From G965207125 sp965207125 (GTDB lineage: Bacteria > Pseudomonadota > Alphaproteobacteria > Puniceispirillales > UBA1172), in the NCBI GenBank assembly GCA_965207125.1, contig OZ242263.1, positions 1,054,001 to 1,118,000 on the forward strand: DNA of 64,000 nt. The letters are read 5' to 3'. This document shows, in pieces, positions 42,379-51,772 of the stretch (the first letter of the stretch is position 1; each line of letters starts with the position of its first letter). Position numbers and translations under genes: made by a program. The notes beneath the pieces are model-generated. The model ran no database searches. It was not told where the DNA came from and worked only from the letters and a program-made list of their open reading frames with translations.

Positions 42379-43920
42379 TTATTTTTCGCGGAAAGCAATG
42401 GTTTGGGCTCGTTGGATTGGCGAGAGAATATAGCCAAGGACGGTCCGTTTTCCGCCAAGCACATCGACCACCACAGGCATCCCCGGCACAACGTCAGGGC
42501 GCGCGCCTGACTGGGCGAATACGGGATCAGGAATTTTAACCATCGTCTGATAGAACGGCGGCAAATTTTCCTGCTGTGTGCTGTTCGTTGCGATTTTTTC
42601 GATATAGCCCTCAACGGTACCATAGCGCGCCACATCATAAGCCGACAGCGAGACTCTAACCTTAAGTCCAGGTCTGACGTCGGCGACATCCTGAGTAAGA
42701 ATTCGGATTCGGGCAGTGATGTCTTCTTCTTCAGGGACAATTTCGGCAATAACCGATCCCGCCTCGATCACGCCTCCGACCGTGGTGAAATGAACAGCTG
42801 AAACCGTGCCTGAGGTTGGGGCTTTGACTTCAGCGTGCTCGACTTTGCCCTCAAGAGCGTTAAGTCTCGCCTCAGCTTGGGCGGCGTTAGTTCTAGCTTC
42901 GACCAGTCTAGCTTCGGCATCCGCACGGAAATTACCTTGAAGTGCTATGAGTCGGTATTCTTGCGTTGAGAGATCGGCGGCAAGGCGTCTTGCGGCGAGG
43001 GTCGCGAGTTCGGCACGTCCCTTGGCCTCTTTATGGCGTGAATCGATATTGATGAGCATGAGTTTAGGCTCATGTCCTGCCTCGACAAGCGGAGCAATAA
43101 TCGCGCGTTCTTCCATAATGACGTCGGCTTGTGAGGCCGCTACCCGTTTTTCAGCCCTGCGTTCATCAATTGCACGATTAAGGCTTTCTATCTGCTCGAC
43201 AATGACATCGTGTTCATTGTTGAGCGCACGGATACGGCTTTCGAAAACCTGCCGTTCCTGTTGAACCATACTGGGAGCTTTTGAGGCCAGCCATTCAGGA
43301 AAATCGACGCTATCTTTGTTGGCCGCTTCGGCCTCAAGGCGGTAAATCGTTGCGAGTGCGGTCAGGTGCTGAATTTCATTGTCAGCAAAATTGGCTTTGA
43401 CGTCCTCATCTTCTATATTGAATAAAACGTCCCCTTTTTCGACTTTATCACCAAGTTTGATATTGATGGCGACCACTGATCCAGGCAGTCTTGATTGAAC
43501 CAGCTGGACATTATTGCTTGGAACAATCTCGCCTTCGGCGCGCACTACTTCATCAATCTCAGTAAAAGCGGCCCATAGAACAGCTATAATAAAGAACGCC
43601 CCGATCAGAATATAGACAAGTTGCCCTTTAAGTGGCAGGTCTTTGGAAAATTTATCGAGATCAATCTCAGGGGTTTTGGTTTGCACTTGAACCAGCGTCG
43701 GCGGCGGGAAGAAAAAATAATAAATATTCCGTTTGATTCTCTCGATAAAAGATAAGGGCGGCAGCACTTCTTCAGCCTCGGCGGCATCAGCTTCGGATTC
43801 GGGCAAAGGTTTTTGGGGATCAATTTTTTCGGCTTCAACGACTTCTATCTCAGTGCTTGAACTGCCAAAAAATGGCAATCTTCCAAGCAATGAACGTAAC
43901 AATGCTAAAATTTTATTCAT
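42379..43920 (-). CDS. Type I secretion membrane-fusion (HlyD-family) adaptor
   Basis: The 513-residue protein has a cytoplasmic acidic N-terminus (residues about 20-55, rich in Glu and Ala), a single membrane helix near residues 98-118 (VYILIGAFFIIAVLWAAF), a lipoyl-like beta hammerhead and a long coiled-coil region (about 190-350), then a C-terminal beta-barrel (VSLSAYDVARYGTVEGYI near 437). It bridges the inner-membrane ABC exporter and the outer-membrane TolC-like protein. Its ATG overlaps the exporter stop by 4 bases. Confidence 0.9.
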   Translation of the reverse strand: MNKILALLRSLLGRLPFFGSSSTEIEVVEAEKIDPQKPLPESEADAAEAEEVLPPLSFIERIKRNIYYFFFPPPTLVQVQTKTPEIDLDKFSKDLPLKGQLVYILIGAFFIIAVLWAAFTEIDEVVRAEGEIVPSNNVQLVQSRLPGSVVAINIKLGDKVEKGDVLFNIEDEDVKANFADNEIQHLTALATIYRLEAEAANKDSVDFPEWLASKAPSMVQQERQVFESRIRALNNEHDVIVEQIESLNRAIDERRAEKRVAASQADVIMEERAIIAPLVEAGHEPKLMLINIDSRHKEAKGRAELATLAARRLAADLSTQEYRLIALQGNFRADAEARLVEARTNAAQAEARLNALEGKVEHAEVKAPTSGTVSAVHFTTVGGVIEAGSVIAEIVPEEEDITARIRILTQDVADVRPGLKVRVSLSAYDVARYGTVEGYIEKIATNSTQQENLPPFYQTMVKIPDPVFAQSGARPDVVPGMPVVVDVLGGKRTVLGYILSPIQRAQTIAFREK

Positions 43921-45704
43921 GATGCGGTTCCTTGGCCTTTTTGTGATGCTTGCTTAAGTTTTTCGAGCACAGCATCGCGAGGGCCATCGATGACAACCTG
44001 CCCCCCCTCGATAACGATAATCCGGTCGGCCATATTCACCATCGGTCCACGATGTGTAACAAAGATGGTGGTTTTGCCGCGTGTTGCTTCTTCGATATTC
44101 TTGACCAACACAGATTCGGTGCCAGCGTCCATCGATGAGGTCGGCTCATCCATCAGAAAAATTGACGGATTACCGATCATAGCACGGGCGATCGCGAGGG
44201 ATTGTCGCATCCCCGCCGATAATTCCTGTCCTCGTTCGGACAGTACGAAATCAAAACCATTAGGCAATAGCCCGATGAAATTTGAAGCACCAGATATCTC
44301 GGCGGCTCTGACTAAATCCTCATCAGTAGCATCCGGGTTACCCATCATCAAATTTTCACGCACTGAGCCTGAAAACAACATGGGGTTTTGTAGAACAACG
44401 CCGATGTTGCGTCGAATATCATCAGGGCGGAGATTCTGAACATCGGTGTTATCGATCAGAACTTTGCCTTCAGTTGCTCTATGGATTCCGGAGACCAGTC
44501 CGAGCAATGTCGATTTACCTGAACCAATACGCCCAAGCACAGCCACACGCTCGCCCGCTTTGATGGCGATGGCACAATCCTTAAGCGATGCATCATTCTG
44601 CCCTTCATACGTCATTGTCACGCCCTTGAGCGCAATCGCTCCTTTGAAGACGTCCCGCTTAACTTGACTCGAGCGTTCTTCCTCATCGGTTTTGGTGTCC
44701 ATGACCTCGGACAGGCTTTGATAAGCCGTGACAGCAGCGTTAAGACGCCCCAGCAATCCAGTAATTTGCCCAAGTGGAGCCAGCGTTCGCCCAGATAAAA
44801 TCACGCAAGCGATCAACTGTCCCATGGTAAGATTCCCTGCTGCGATCAAAAAGACGCCATAGAAAATAATTCCGATTTGCGAGGATTGCTGTCCGAGTTG
44901 CGTGAAATGCGTGGCCAGTTGGGTGGTGAAGCGGCTACGCCGTTGCGCGGCGCCTTGGTTAATAACGCCCTGAAACCATCTATTGCGTAAAATGGACAGC
45001 CCGCGAATAGTCTTGACGGTCTCAAGCATCGACAGCATCTCGACCATAACCGCTTGTTTGGATTTTCCTTGAGCAATGCTTTGCTCACTAATTTTGCGCA
45101 TAATGGGTTGCAGGAGCAAACCAAAGATAATGACGATTGGCACGACCATGGCTGGTATAGTCGCGACCACGCCACCGATGGCAAAAAGGACTAAAATAAA
45201 CAGAAAAACGAAAGGCAGATCGGCAAAGATGGTGAAACTGGCTGAACCAATAACTTCTTTCAGCAGTTCAAAATCGCGGACTGTATTGGCGACTGAACCA
45301 GTCGCCTGCCGCGTCATGGTGATATTGTGTCGCGAGATTTTGTCAAAAAGATCGCTTGAGATTCGCCGGTCGATCTCGGCGCCCGCATGATCCACAAAAC
45401 TGCCGCGCAGAAGCTTGAGTGTGAAATCGAACCCCATAACGATAATGACAATGATGGTCAGGGTAATCAGTGATTCGATGGCGTTATTAGGGATCACCCG
45501 ATCATAAACCGTCATGATATAGAGGGCCGATACCAGCGCGAAGATATTGATTAGCACTGAGGCGATAATCACCTGATAATATACTTTTCGGCTTCGATAG
45601 ATATATTTCCAGAACCAGTGTTCCCTACGGTCTATCTTAATCTGTTCGTCTTCTTGGTCTTTATCACTGGCGTCTGGGCCATCTTGTTTTTTAGCTTTTA
45701 GCAT
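43917..45704 (-). CDS. Type I secretion ABC transporter, ATPase and membrane domain fused
   Basis: The 595-residue exporter combines a six-helix membrane domain (residues about 35-340) with a nucleotide-binding domain: GRIGSGKSTLL (about 391-401), signature LSAGMRQSLAIARA (about 494-507) and Walker B IFLMDEPTSSMD (about 512-523). The N-terminus lacks a C39-type peptidase domain, so it belongs to the LapB/PrtD-like exporters of unprocessed proteins such as adhesins or proteases. Its start overlaps the tolC-type stop by 7 bases, so all three secretion genes are coupled. Confidence 0.92.
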   Translation of the reverse strand: MLKAKKQDGPDASDKDQEDEQIKIDRREHWFWKYIYRSRKVYYQVIIASVLINIFALVSALYIMTVYDRVIPNNAIESLITLTIIVIIVMGFDFTLKLLRGSFVDHAGAEIDRRISSDLFDKISRHNITMTRQATGSVANTVRDFELLKEVIGSASFTIFADLPFVFLFILVLFAIGGVVATIPAMVVPIVIIFGLLLQPIMRKISEQSIAQGKSKQAVMVEMLSMLETVKTIRGLSILRNRWFQGVINQGAAQRRSRFTTQLATHFTQLGQQSSQIGIIFYGVFLIAAGNLTMGQLIACVILSGRTLAPLGQITGLLGRLNAAVTAYQSLSEVMDTKTDEEERSSQVKRDVFKGAIALKGVTMTYEGQNDASLKDCAIAIKAGERVAVLGRIGSGKSTLLGLVSGIHRATEGKVLIDNTDVQNLRPDDIRRNIGVVLQNPMLFSGSVRENLMMGNPDATDEDLVRAAEISGASNFIGLLPNGFDFVLSERGQELSAGMRQSLAIARAMIGNPSIFLMDEPTSSMDAGTESVLVKNIEEATRGKTTIFVTHRGPMVNMADRIIVIEGGQVVIDGPRDAVLEKLKQASQKGQGTAS

Positions 45705-47077
45705 GTTGGGACTCCTTCGCCGAGGTCTAGAATTTCTCCAATTTTGTCAGAGAAAAACGCCCCGCGTAATAAGCTGGATTCGACAAAATTATCATGGCTG
45801 ATAATTTCAGCTCTAACTGTTGATGCCTGTTCTATCAGCTGTGCTAGTAATAATGGCAATGTCTGTGTTTGACCTTCAAGTGCGAGCACTGATTTGTAAC
45901 GTTCTTCTATCTGTGTGAGTCGCTCGCGAGACTCGATCAAATTCTGTCTACCCTCATCAAGATCAGATATGGCGCGTTGCGTCTGGCTGACGTGGTTGCG
46001 GATGAGGTTATTGCGCTCTGAGTTCAGCCCTTGCTTACGCCATTCATTTTCGGCACGGCGCGCGCGATTACTTCCGCCGTCATGCAGTGGTATTTGCATT
46101 TCCACTCTGCCGACAATTTCATACTCGGCGTCATAGTTCTCGACGTCAAACAGAGTGGTATCGACAAAAAAGCCCAGACTAGGGCGGCGTTCAGCGACCA
46201 GTTTTGTAAATTCATGGTCAAATGACTGGAGATTAATCTCTAATTGACGCACCGGCTTGACTTCTTCGCTGGGGACGGGGGTGATCTGCTCCGGTCTGTT
46301 GGCGAGAAACCTGTCGAGAAACGGCATAACTTGCTCAGCGGTGAGGTCAAATCTGGCCACCGCTTCTTTTTTAAGAATATCTATTCGCCGCAGGGCCTGC
46401 GCTTCACGAATTTCGGCTTCGATCTCGATGAGTTTGCCTTCGCGCAATTCACTAACTCTTCCCACGCCCAAATTGACCCGCTCCTCGATGCGTTCGATGA
46501 TCACGCTAAGGTCATCGCGTAATCTAGCAAATTCCTCAGCGAGTTGTTGTTGTTGGCGCAGTTCGATGGCCGCAGTCAGGATATCAGCGGCGATGGTTTC
46601 CACTTCAATGGACACGCCGAGACCAGCGGCGTCGCGATCATTGGTAGCTATTTCTTTATCCGAGGCCACCGCCCCAGCATCATAAAGCGTCTGTGAGATT
46701 CGTAAAGTGAGGTCTGTTGCTTCTCCACCATTGCGGTTAAATCGCCGATTAAGCGTATTACTTTTTTCAATATTTCCGCTAAGCACCCGCGACCCTGACA
46801 CAGACAAGCTGAATTGCGGCACCTGCCTTGCGACCGCGAGGTCAAAACGACTGCGCGCCTGACAAATCGCCGCCCGTTGCTGAAGCACCGCAGGGTGCAT
46901 CAGAATTATCTGATCAACACTGGGGTTTTCAAGCGTCCCAGATTCTTGAGCGGCTGCACCATAAGCCAGCGCAACCGTCAGACAGAAGACAGAAGTAACG
47001 CACACCATGAATCGGTGACTACAATTTGATAAAAACAAGACAAAACTCCATAGCATTTTATAAACCATCCGAACCAC
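45698..47077 (-). CDS. TolC-family outer-membrane protein of the type I secretion system
   Basis: The 459-residue protein has a signal peptide; residues 24-43 (MVCVTSVFCLTVALAYGAAA) fit a signal with cleavage after the Ala run. If translation starts at 47077, the extra 23 residues are mostly hydrophobic. Two repeats of long amphipathic helices and the motif QIPLHDGGSNRARRAENEWR near residue 330 are typical of TolC/AggA-type channels. It lies upstream of, and overlaps, the exporter gene, so the three form a full secretion route. No protein with RTX-like repeats is encoded in the window. Confidence 0.88.
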   Translation of the reverse strand: MVRMVYKMLWSFVLFLSNCSHRFMVCVTSVFCLTVALAYGAAAQESGTLENPSVDQIILMHPAVLQQRAAICQARSRFDLAVARQVPQFSLSVSGSRVLSGNIEKSNTLNRRFNRNGGEATDLTLRISQTLYDAGAVASDKEIATNDRDAAGLGVSIEVETIAADILTAAIELRQQQQLAEEFARLRDDLSVIIERIEERVNLGVGRVSELREGKLIEIEAEIREAQALRRIDILKKEAVARFDLTAEQVMPFLDRFLANRPEQITPVPSEEVKPVRQLEINLQSFDHEFTKLVAERRPSLGFFVDTTLFDVENYDAEYEIVGRVEMQIPLHDGGSNRARRAENEWRKQGLNSERNNLIRNHVSQTQRAISDLDEGRQNLIESRERLTQIEERYKSVLALEGQTQTLPLLLAQLIEQASTVRAEIISHDNFVESSLLRGAFFSDKIGEILDLGEGVPTC

Positions 47078-47325
47078 ATACTCTTGGCAAGAGATTGTCT
47101 ATACAGGTCAGTGCGGATATATCATCCTTCGGTTTTGGAGAACCGTTGTCGGCACTATAAAACCAAGGTATTAATTTTTGCTTAATGCAAGATATTATTC
47201 CCTGCCTCTCATTAAGCATTGCTAAATGAAGTTTCTGCATCGTGTTAGTGATAAGACTAGTTTCCATCTGACACTATATTGTGATAGCGTTACCTCAAAT
47301 CAAGGTCGATGATGGAGACTTATTT

Positions 47326-48339
47326 ATGAGCCCTATGAATCGCTTGTTTGTGGCGGTAGTAATGCTGGGCATAACATCCTTGCCAGCGGCGGTTTCGGCC
47401 GATATTGTCTCTTGCGGCGATATGCCAACTTCTATTCAGTTTCACGTGGGTGAGTGGAGCAAAACTGATTTCAGCCGCTGCACTGTGCCACTCGGTGAAC
47501 TGATCTCAGGCGGCCCTGGCAAGGACGGAATTCCAGCCCTAGATAACCCAGTAGCCATCACGGTATCAGAGATAACTGGGTTAGATGACCATGAACCAGT
47601 CATTAGCCTTTCACTGAACGGGGCGGCCCGTGCTTGGCCGTTACGGATTTTGATCTGGCATGAAATAGCTAATGACGTTCTAGAAGGCACACCAATTGCA
47701 GTAACCTATTGTCCGCTCTGCAACGCGGCCATCGTGTTCGATCGCCGCGTTGAAGGCAAGGTACTCTCTTTTGGCACGACTGGAAACCTTCGCCGTTCAG
47801 ATTTGGTGATGTATGATCGCCAAACTGAAAGCTGGTGGCAGCAATATACGGGTGAAGCAATTATCGGAGATTTAGCGGGGACGTATCTTGAACCATTGCC
47901 ATCTCGCCTTGAAAGTTGGAGCGAGTTTCGCACACGGCATCCAGAGGGCACGGTGCTGGTGCCGAATAACCCTAATCTGCGGGTTTATGGTGCTAATCCT
48001 TATGTCGGATATGATACCAGTGCTTTTCCGTTTCTTTACACCGGCCCTTTACCGCAAAGAATAGATGCATTAGCACGAGTTGTGGTGATTGACGACCAAG
48101 CTTGGAGTCTTGATCTGTTGCGCGCACGCAAAGAGATCCGATCAGGCAATATCAGGCTGTCGTGGACTCCCGGCCAAAAATCAGCGTTAGACACCGCCCT
48201 GATCGCACGTGGACGCGAGGTTGGAACCGCCATCGCCCAGCGTCTCAACAACGACGCGTGGGAGGACATACCATATGAAGTTACCTTCGCTTTTGTTTAT
48301 CATGCTTTCACGCCAGACGGCGTGATTATCACCAATTAA
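47326..48339 (+). CDS. DUF3179 domain protein, exported
   Basis: This 337-residue protein is taken from the ATG at 47326, which has a GGAG site 8 bases before it; the frame to a GTG at 47281 is less likely. The first 24 residues (NRLFVAVVMLGITSLPAAVS) form a signal peptide. The body has VTYCPLCNAAIVFDRRVEG with Cys-X2-Cys near residue 127, and FGTTGNLRRSDLVMYDRQT, the hallmark of DUF3179. The function of this family is not known; a periplasmic enzyme or binding role is likely. It is convergent with the amidinotransferase gene, 1 base between stops. Confidence 0.85.
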   Translation: MSPMNRLFVAVVMLGITSLPAAVSADIVSCGDMPTSIQFHVGEWSKTDFSRCTVPLGELISGGPGKDGIPALDNPVAITVSEITGLDDHEPVISLSLNGAARAWPLRILIWHEIANDVLEGTPIAVTYCPLCNAAIVFDRRVEGKVLSFGTTGNLRRSDLVMYDRQTESWWQQYTGEAIIGDLAGTYLEPLPSRLESWSEFRTRHPEGTVLVPNNPNLRVYGANPYVGYDTSAFPFLYTGPLPQRIDALARVVVIDDQAWSLDLLRARKEIRSGNIRLSWTPGQKSALDTALIARGREVGTAIAQRLNNDAWEDIPYEVTFAFVYHAFTPDGVIITN

Positions 48340-48340
48340 C

Positions 48341-49465
48341 CTATTGGTTGGGAAAATAATCCTCCAAGACGCCTTCACGGTGCACATCAGCGGTGCAACA
48401 ATGTAGTGCACCACCGAAAGCGTAGGCATCGCGCAACTCGACTTCCACGACATTCATACCGAGTTTATCCATCTGTTCAGCCTGATAGACCTCACTTTTT
48501 TCTACGCAAACCGTTTTCGGATCAAGCACCAACACGTTCATTGAAAGCCAAACTGATGAATAACATAGGGGTGGTGGGGCGTTATGGGCTGGCTGGGCGG
48601 CCGCGACAATCTGCCAGTCGTTTTTCTCGAAATAAGCACGCTGTTCATCAGGGATTTTGCGTTGAGGATTGCTGAGAATAAGGCCAGGCCTTAGTGGGGT
48701 GAACGTCGCATCTATGTGGATGGGATACGGATCACCCGGAAAATTAACTGCGCGGACGCGGTGATCAGGGAAATGCCGACTCAACCAGTCTATTCCCTTA
48801 AGGTTGGTGGTGAATCCGTGCTGGACAATCAGGTCTTTGCCAAATCTCAATACATCGGCGGCATCGAAAAGAGGTTCTTCTTCGGTGGTGACAAAAAACT
48901 TTTCGGCCGCCCACTCAAGACGTTTCTGAACGCCGATCTGATCAGACAGATAATCAGGGTGATAATCAGCATCAGTCAGACGCGGTTTGGGCGCAGATTC
49001 ATGCCGCATCATGGGGTCTTCCTCATAATACCGTTGCAGTAAAGGCCGATAACAAAGATATTCAAACCATCGGCAGCGATAGCTCATCGTGGCTTCAAGA
49101 ATCTCTTTTCCCACTGTCAGCAATACGTCACGCGGCGGCATACAGCCGAACATAGTCTCTACCTGCCAATCCGGAGTCGCAGATGGTTGGTTGAAATCAA
49201 GCGGCGTTGGTCTGTCAACGATCACCCCACGAGATTTGAGCAGATCGGCGAAGTTATCGAGCATCTCATTGGCACGGTCGACACTTTCTTGGCTTCTAGG
49301 GCCATATTGCCCACGCATATCAGAATCTTCAGGCACTTTAGCATCGAGTGCAGGCTCGGGAGCGGGAATACAGGCTCCGTCCGCGCGCCCGACAATAACA
49401 TGCTTGAGGGGGTCCCATTCATTCCAGCTCGAAACGATCGTTTTCTGATTTGCTGTCTCAGCCAT
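48341..49465 (-). CDS. Glycine/arginine amidinotransferase-family enzyme
   Basis: The 374-residue protein aligns by eye to the glycine amidinotransferase (AGAT) family. Catalytic residues are visible as FDAADVLRFGKDL with Asp201, PIHIDATF with His250, and GGALHCCTADV with Cys356, corresponding to the Asp-His-Cys triad of human GATM. Such enzymes move the amidino group of arginine to glycine or other amines, giving guanidinoacetate and ornithine. Bacterial members also act in secondary-metabolite paths. A strong ribosome binding site (AGGAGGACAG) supports the start. The acceptor is unknown; an arginase-like enzyme and a Pot-type importer lie 6 kb away. Confidence 0.88.
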   Translation of the reverse strand: MAETANQKTIVSSWNEWDPLKHVIVGRADGACIPAPEPALDAKVPEDSDMRGQYGPRSQESVDRANEMLDNFADLLKSRGVIVDRPTPLDFNQPSATPDWQVETMFGCMPPRDVLLTVGKEILEATMSYRCRWFEYLCYRPLLQRYYEEDPMMRHESAPKPRLTDADYHPDYLSDQIGVQKRLEWAAEKFFVTTEEEPLFDAADVLRFGKDLIVQHGFTTNLKGIDWLSRHFPDHRVRAVNFPGDPYPIHIDATFTPLRPGLILSNPQRKIPDEQRAYFEKNDWQIVAAAQPAHNAPPPLCYSSVWLSMNVLVLDPKTVCVEKSEVYQAEQMDKLGMNVVEVELRDAYAFGGALHCCTADVHREGVLEDYFPNQ

Positions 49466-49590
49466 ATTCTGTCCTCCTGATTAGAGATAATCTCGCGCCT
49501 CGCCATCGTAGCGTTTTTTCGCGTGGCTTCGGATTAGTTAGACAAAAGTTGTGCTGATCGGCAAGAAAAATATCACAGCACAAAAATCGG

Positions 49591-49620
49591 TTGACGCACT
49601 GGTTTTTGCTTGGCAAGAAT
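49591..49620 (+). promoter_or_regulatory. Candidate sigma-70 promoter for the CFA synthase gene
   Basis: A TTGACG element (49591-49596), an 18-base spacer and AAGAAT (49615-49620) precede the coding start at 49658. The -35 match is good and the -10 is only fair. Confidence 0.35.
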
Positions 49621-49657
49621 TGCGGTTAAATAATTACGCAATAAAACACGATTAGGG

Positions 49658-50881
49658 ATGATATTTACTCGGCTTATCCATTGGCTCATTGGCAAGATTC
49701 TGACCGAATCTGGCGTTGGTGTAGTTTTGCCATCTGGCGAGGTTTTTTGTGTTGCTCAAAACGGCAGGCCTACAATTCGATTTCATCGTTGGCGTGACTT
49801 CTTGCTACTGCCTTTCACACCTAGCCTGGCTTTTGGTGAGGGGTATGCTAACAAGACGATCACTATAGAAGGTGGCGAGCTGGTTGACGCGCTTGATTGT
49901 CTGGCGGCCGCAATGAACGACTTGGGCGAGCCCAGATTCGCGAGACTTACGCGGCGGGCTTTAGTGCCATTGATGATTCTCAAAAGCGGAACCACGCAAA
50001 GAAAATCCAAGGCGAATGTTCATATGCATTATGATCTTGGCAATGATTTTTATCGGCTATTTCTTGATCGGGACTGGCAGTACTCTTGCGCGTATTTCAC
50101 CGCGCCGACTGTCGATCTTGACACCGCCCAGCAAAACAAAAAAGACCATATTTGTGCAAAATTGCAGATCGAAATGGGAATGGAGGTACTTGATATCGGA
50201 TGCGGTTGGGGGGGATTGGCTTTACAACTAGCCAAGAACCATAGAGCGCGCGTAACGGCGCTGACCTTATCCGAAGAACAGATCGCACTTGCGCGGATGA
50301 GGGCTGAGAAAGAATCCCTACCGGTTACCTTCCACCTGCATGATTACCGCGATGAAACGCATCTTTATGACCGAATTGTCTCGGTTGGTATGTTCGAGCA
50401 TGTGGGGAAGAAGAATTTCAAAACCTATTTTGATCAGGTATCACGAAATCTCAAACCTGATGGAATCGCACTCATTCACACGATCGGCGCAACCCGGGAA
50501 AGCGCGGGGTTCGATCCTTTTATTAATAAATACATTTTTCCCGGTGGGCAGATTCCACATCTGTCAGAGATCATGTCGGTGGTCGAAAAAACCGATCTTA
50601 AGGTTACCGATGTTGAGGTATTGCACCAGCATTATGCTTACACCTTGCAGCATTGGCGTGAACGTTTCACGGCGAAGCGAGACGAGGCGCGCGCGCTTTT
50701 TGATGACCGCTTCTGCCGAATATGGGAGTTATATCTCGCCGGATGCGAGCTGGCTTTTCGGCGTGGTAATCTGGTGGTCTATCAGATTCAACTGATGAAA
50801 AAATCAGAGCGTGCACCACTCACCCGTGATTATCTTTATAAATCGGCGGATGTACCGCTAAGTGCCGCTCGCGATAGATGA
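49658..50881 (+). CDS. Cyclopropane-fatty-acyl-phospholipid synthase family methyltransferase
   Basis: The 407-residue protein includes YDLGNDFYRLFLDRDWQYSC (about residues 128-147), the SAM-binding loop EVLDIGCGWGGLALQLAK (about 175-192) and SVGMFEHVGKKNFKTYF (about 246-262). These are the landmarks of cyclopropane fatty acid synthases, which methylate cis double bonds in membrane lipids. The first 100 residues contain a lipid-binding-like domain. Its stop lies inside the end of the convergent EamA gene, overlapping by 62 bases. Confidence 0.9.
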   Translation: MIFTRLIHWLIGKILTESGVGVVLPSGEVFCVAQNGRPTIRFHRWRDFLLLPFTPSLAFGEGYANKTITIEGGELVDALDCLAAAMNDLGEPRFARLTRRALVPLMILKSGTTQRKSKANVHMHYDLGNDFYRLFLDRDWQYSCAYFTAPTVDLDTAQQNKKDHICAKLQIEMGMEVLDIGCGWGGLALQLAKNHRARVTALTLSEEQIALARMRAEKESLPVTFHLHDYRDETHLYDRIVSVGMFEHVGKKNFKTYFDQVSRNLKPDGIALIHTIGATRESAGFDPFINKYIFPGGQIPHLSEIMSVVEKTDLKVTDVEVLHQHYAYTLQHWRERFTAKRDEARALFDDRFCRIWELYLAGCELAFRRGNLVVYQIQLMKKSERAPLTRDYLYKSADVPLSAARDR

Positions 50882-51746
50882 TATAGAAACTAGCCGCCAA
50901 CACCAGCGCCGCGCCGACATAAAAGATAACCTGCGGCCATTCTCCAAAAAAGACCATGCCAAAAATAACTCCAACCGGCACAGTCAAAAAATGCATTGGT
51001 GCAAGAGAACTTGCGGGGGCGTAGCTGTGGCTGGCTGCCAAGAATAGCTGCTGGAAACTAGTAATCACGCCGAGCAATAGCAGAATCATCCAGAACTCAC
51101 TAAACGAAAGGAGGTCATCGCCCCTGAACATCACCACGGCGATCATGACCAGAGCGGCTACGGTATTATACCAAATCGCCAGCGTGACCGGCGCATTTTT
51201 CTCGCCAAGTCGCCGCAGAAAAATACATCTGATCGCAGCGAAAAGCGGCGACAACAACCCAAGAGAAATACCAATGAGCGAGCCCTTAACATCAAGTTGT
51301 GGGACAACCAGCACCATAACGCCAATGAATCCAATGGCCACCGCCGCCATCCGATGACGCCCGACCACCTCAGCGATCATAATAGGCGCGAGCATGGTAA
51401 TGAAGATGGGCATCGTCTGGCTTAAAGCGGTAACCAGCGAGAGATCTATATAAGCAAGCGCAGAAAACCCTGTGTAAAGAGCTAGAATTCCGGCGATAAT
51501 CCGCAAGGCCAGCGTTCTATAGTCGGTCACCTGCATCATATTTCCTCGGTGTTGATAAAAACCGAAGAGGAGCAAAAGCGGCAAGCAGAGAAGATAACGG
51601 AACAACAGAATTACGAAAATCGAGACGTCAACGCTAATCAATTTTTTGGCGATCACCACCACCCCGCCATACAAAACCACCTGCACGATAAGAAGACAAA
51701 TGCCTTTGATGACATCATCGGTATTACCGTCAATCCATCTTATCAA
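50820..51746 (-). CDS. EamA/DMT-family transporter
   Basis: The protein has about ten hydrophobic segments in two EamA repeats (for example IAGILALYTGFSALAYIDLS and VVVIAKKLISVDVSIFVILL). That places it in the drug/metabolite transporter superfamily, which exports small metabolites. I chose the TTG at 51746, giving 309 residues that begin just before the first membrane helix. An ATG at 51821 would add 25 residues that merely cross the aldehyde dehydrogenase end. Neither start has a clear ribosome binding site. It shares 62 bases with the end of the convergent CFA synthase gene. Confidence 0.78.
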   Translation of the reverse strand: MIRWIDGNTDDVIKGICLLIVQVVLYGGVVVIAKKLISVDVSIFVILLFRYLLCLPLLLLFGFYQHRGNMMQVTDYRTLALRIIAGILALYTGFSALAYIDLSLVTALSQTMPIFITMLAPIMIAEVVGRHRMAAVAIGFIGVMVLVVPQLDVKGSLIGISLGLLSPLFAAIRCIFLRRLGEKNAPVTLAIWYNTVAALVMIAVVMFRGDDLLSFSEFWMILLLLGVITSFQQLFLAASHSYAPASSLAPMHFLTVPVGVIFGMVFFGEWPQVIFYVGAALVLAASFYIIYRERHLAVHPPIYKDNHG

Positions 51747-51772
51747 ACTGAAACAGGGTGATAAGAATTTGG

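Noticed and set aside
47058..47267. Small minus-strand frame upstream of the TolC-like gene
   Set aside because: No ribosome binding site and no recognisable sequence; it overlaps the TolC-like start.
49466..49657. Guanidine-type riboswitch upstream of the amidinotransferase gene
   Set aside because: The leader is short and no conserved stem or ACGR-type motif could be folded by eye.
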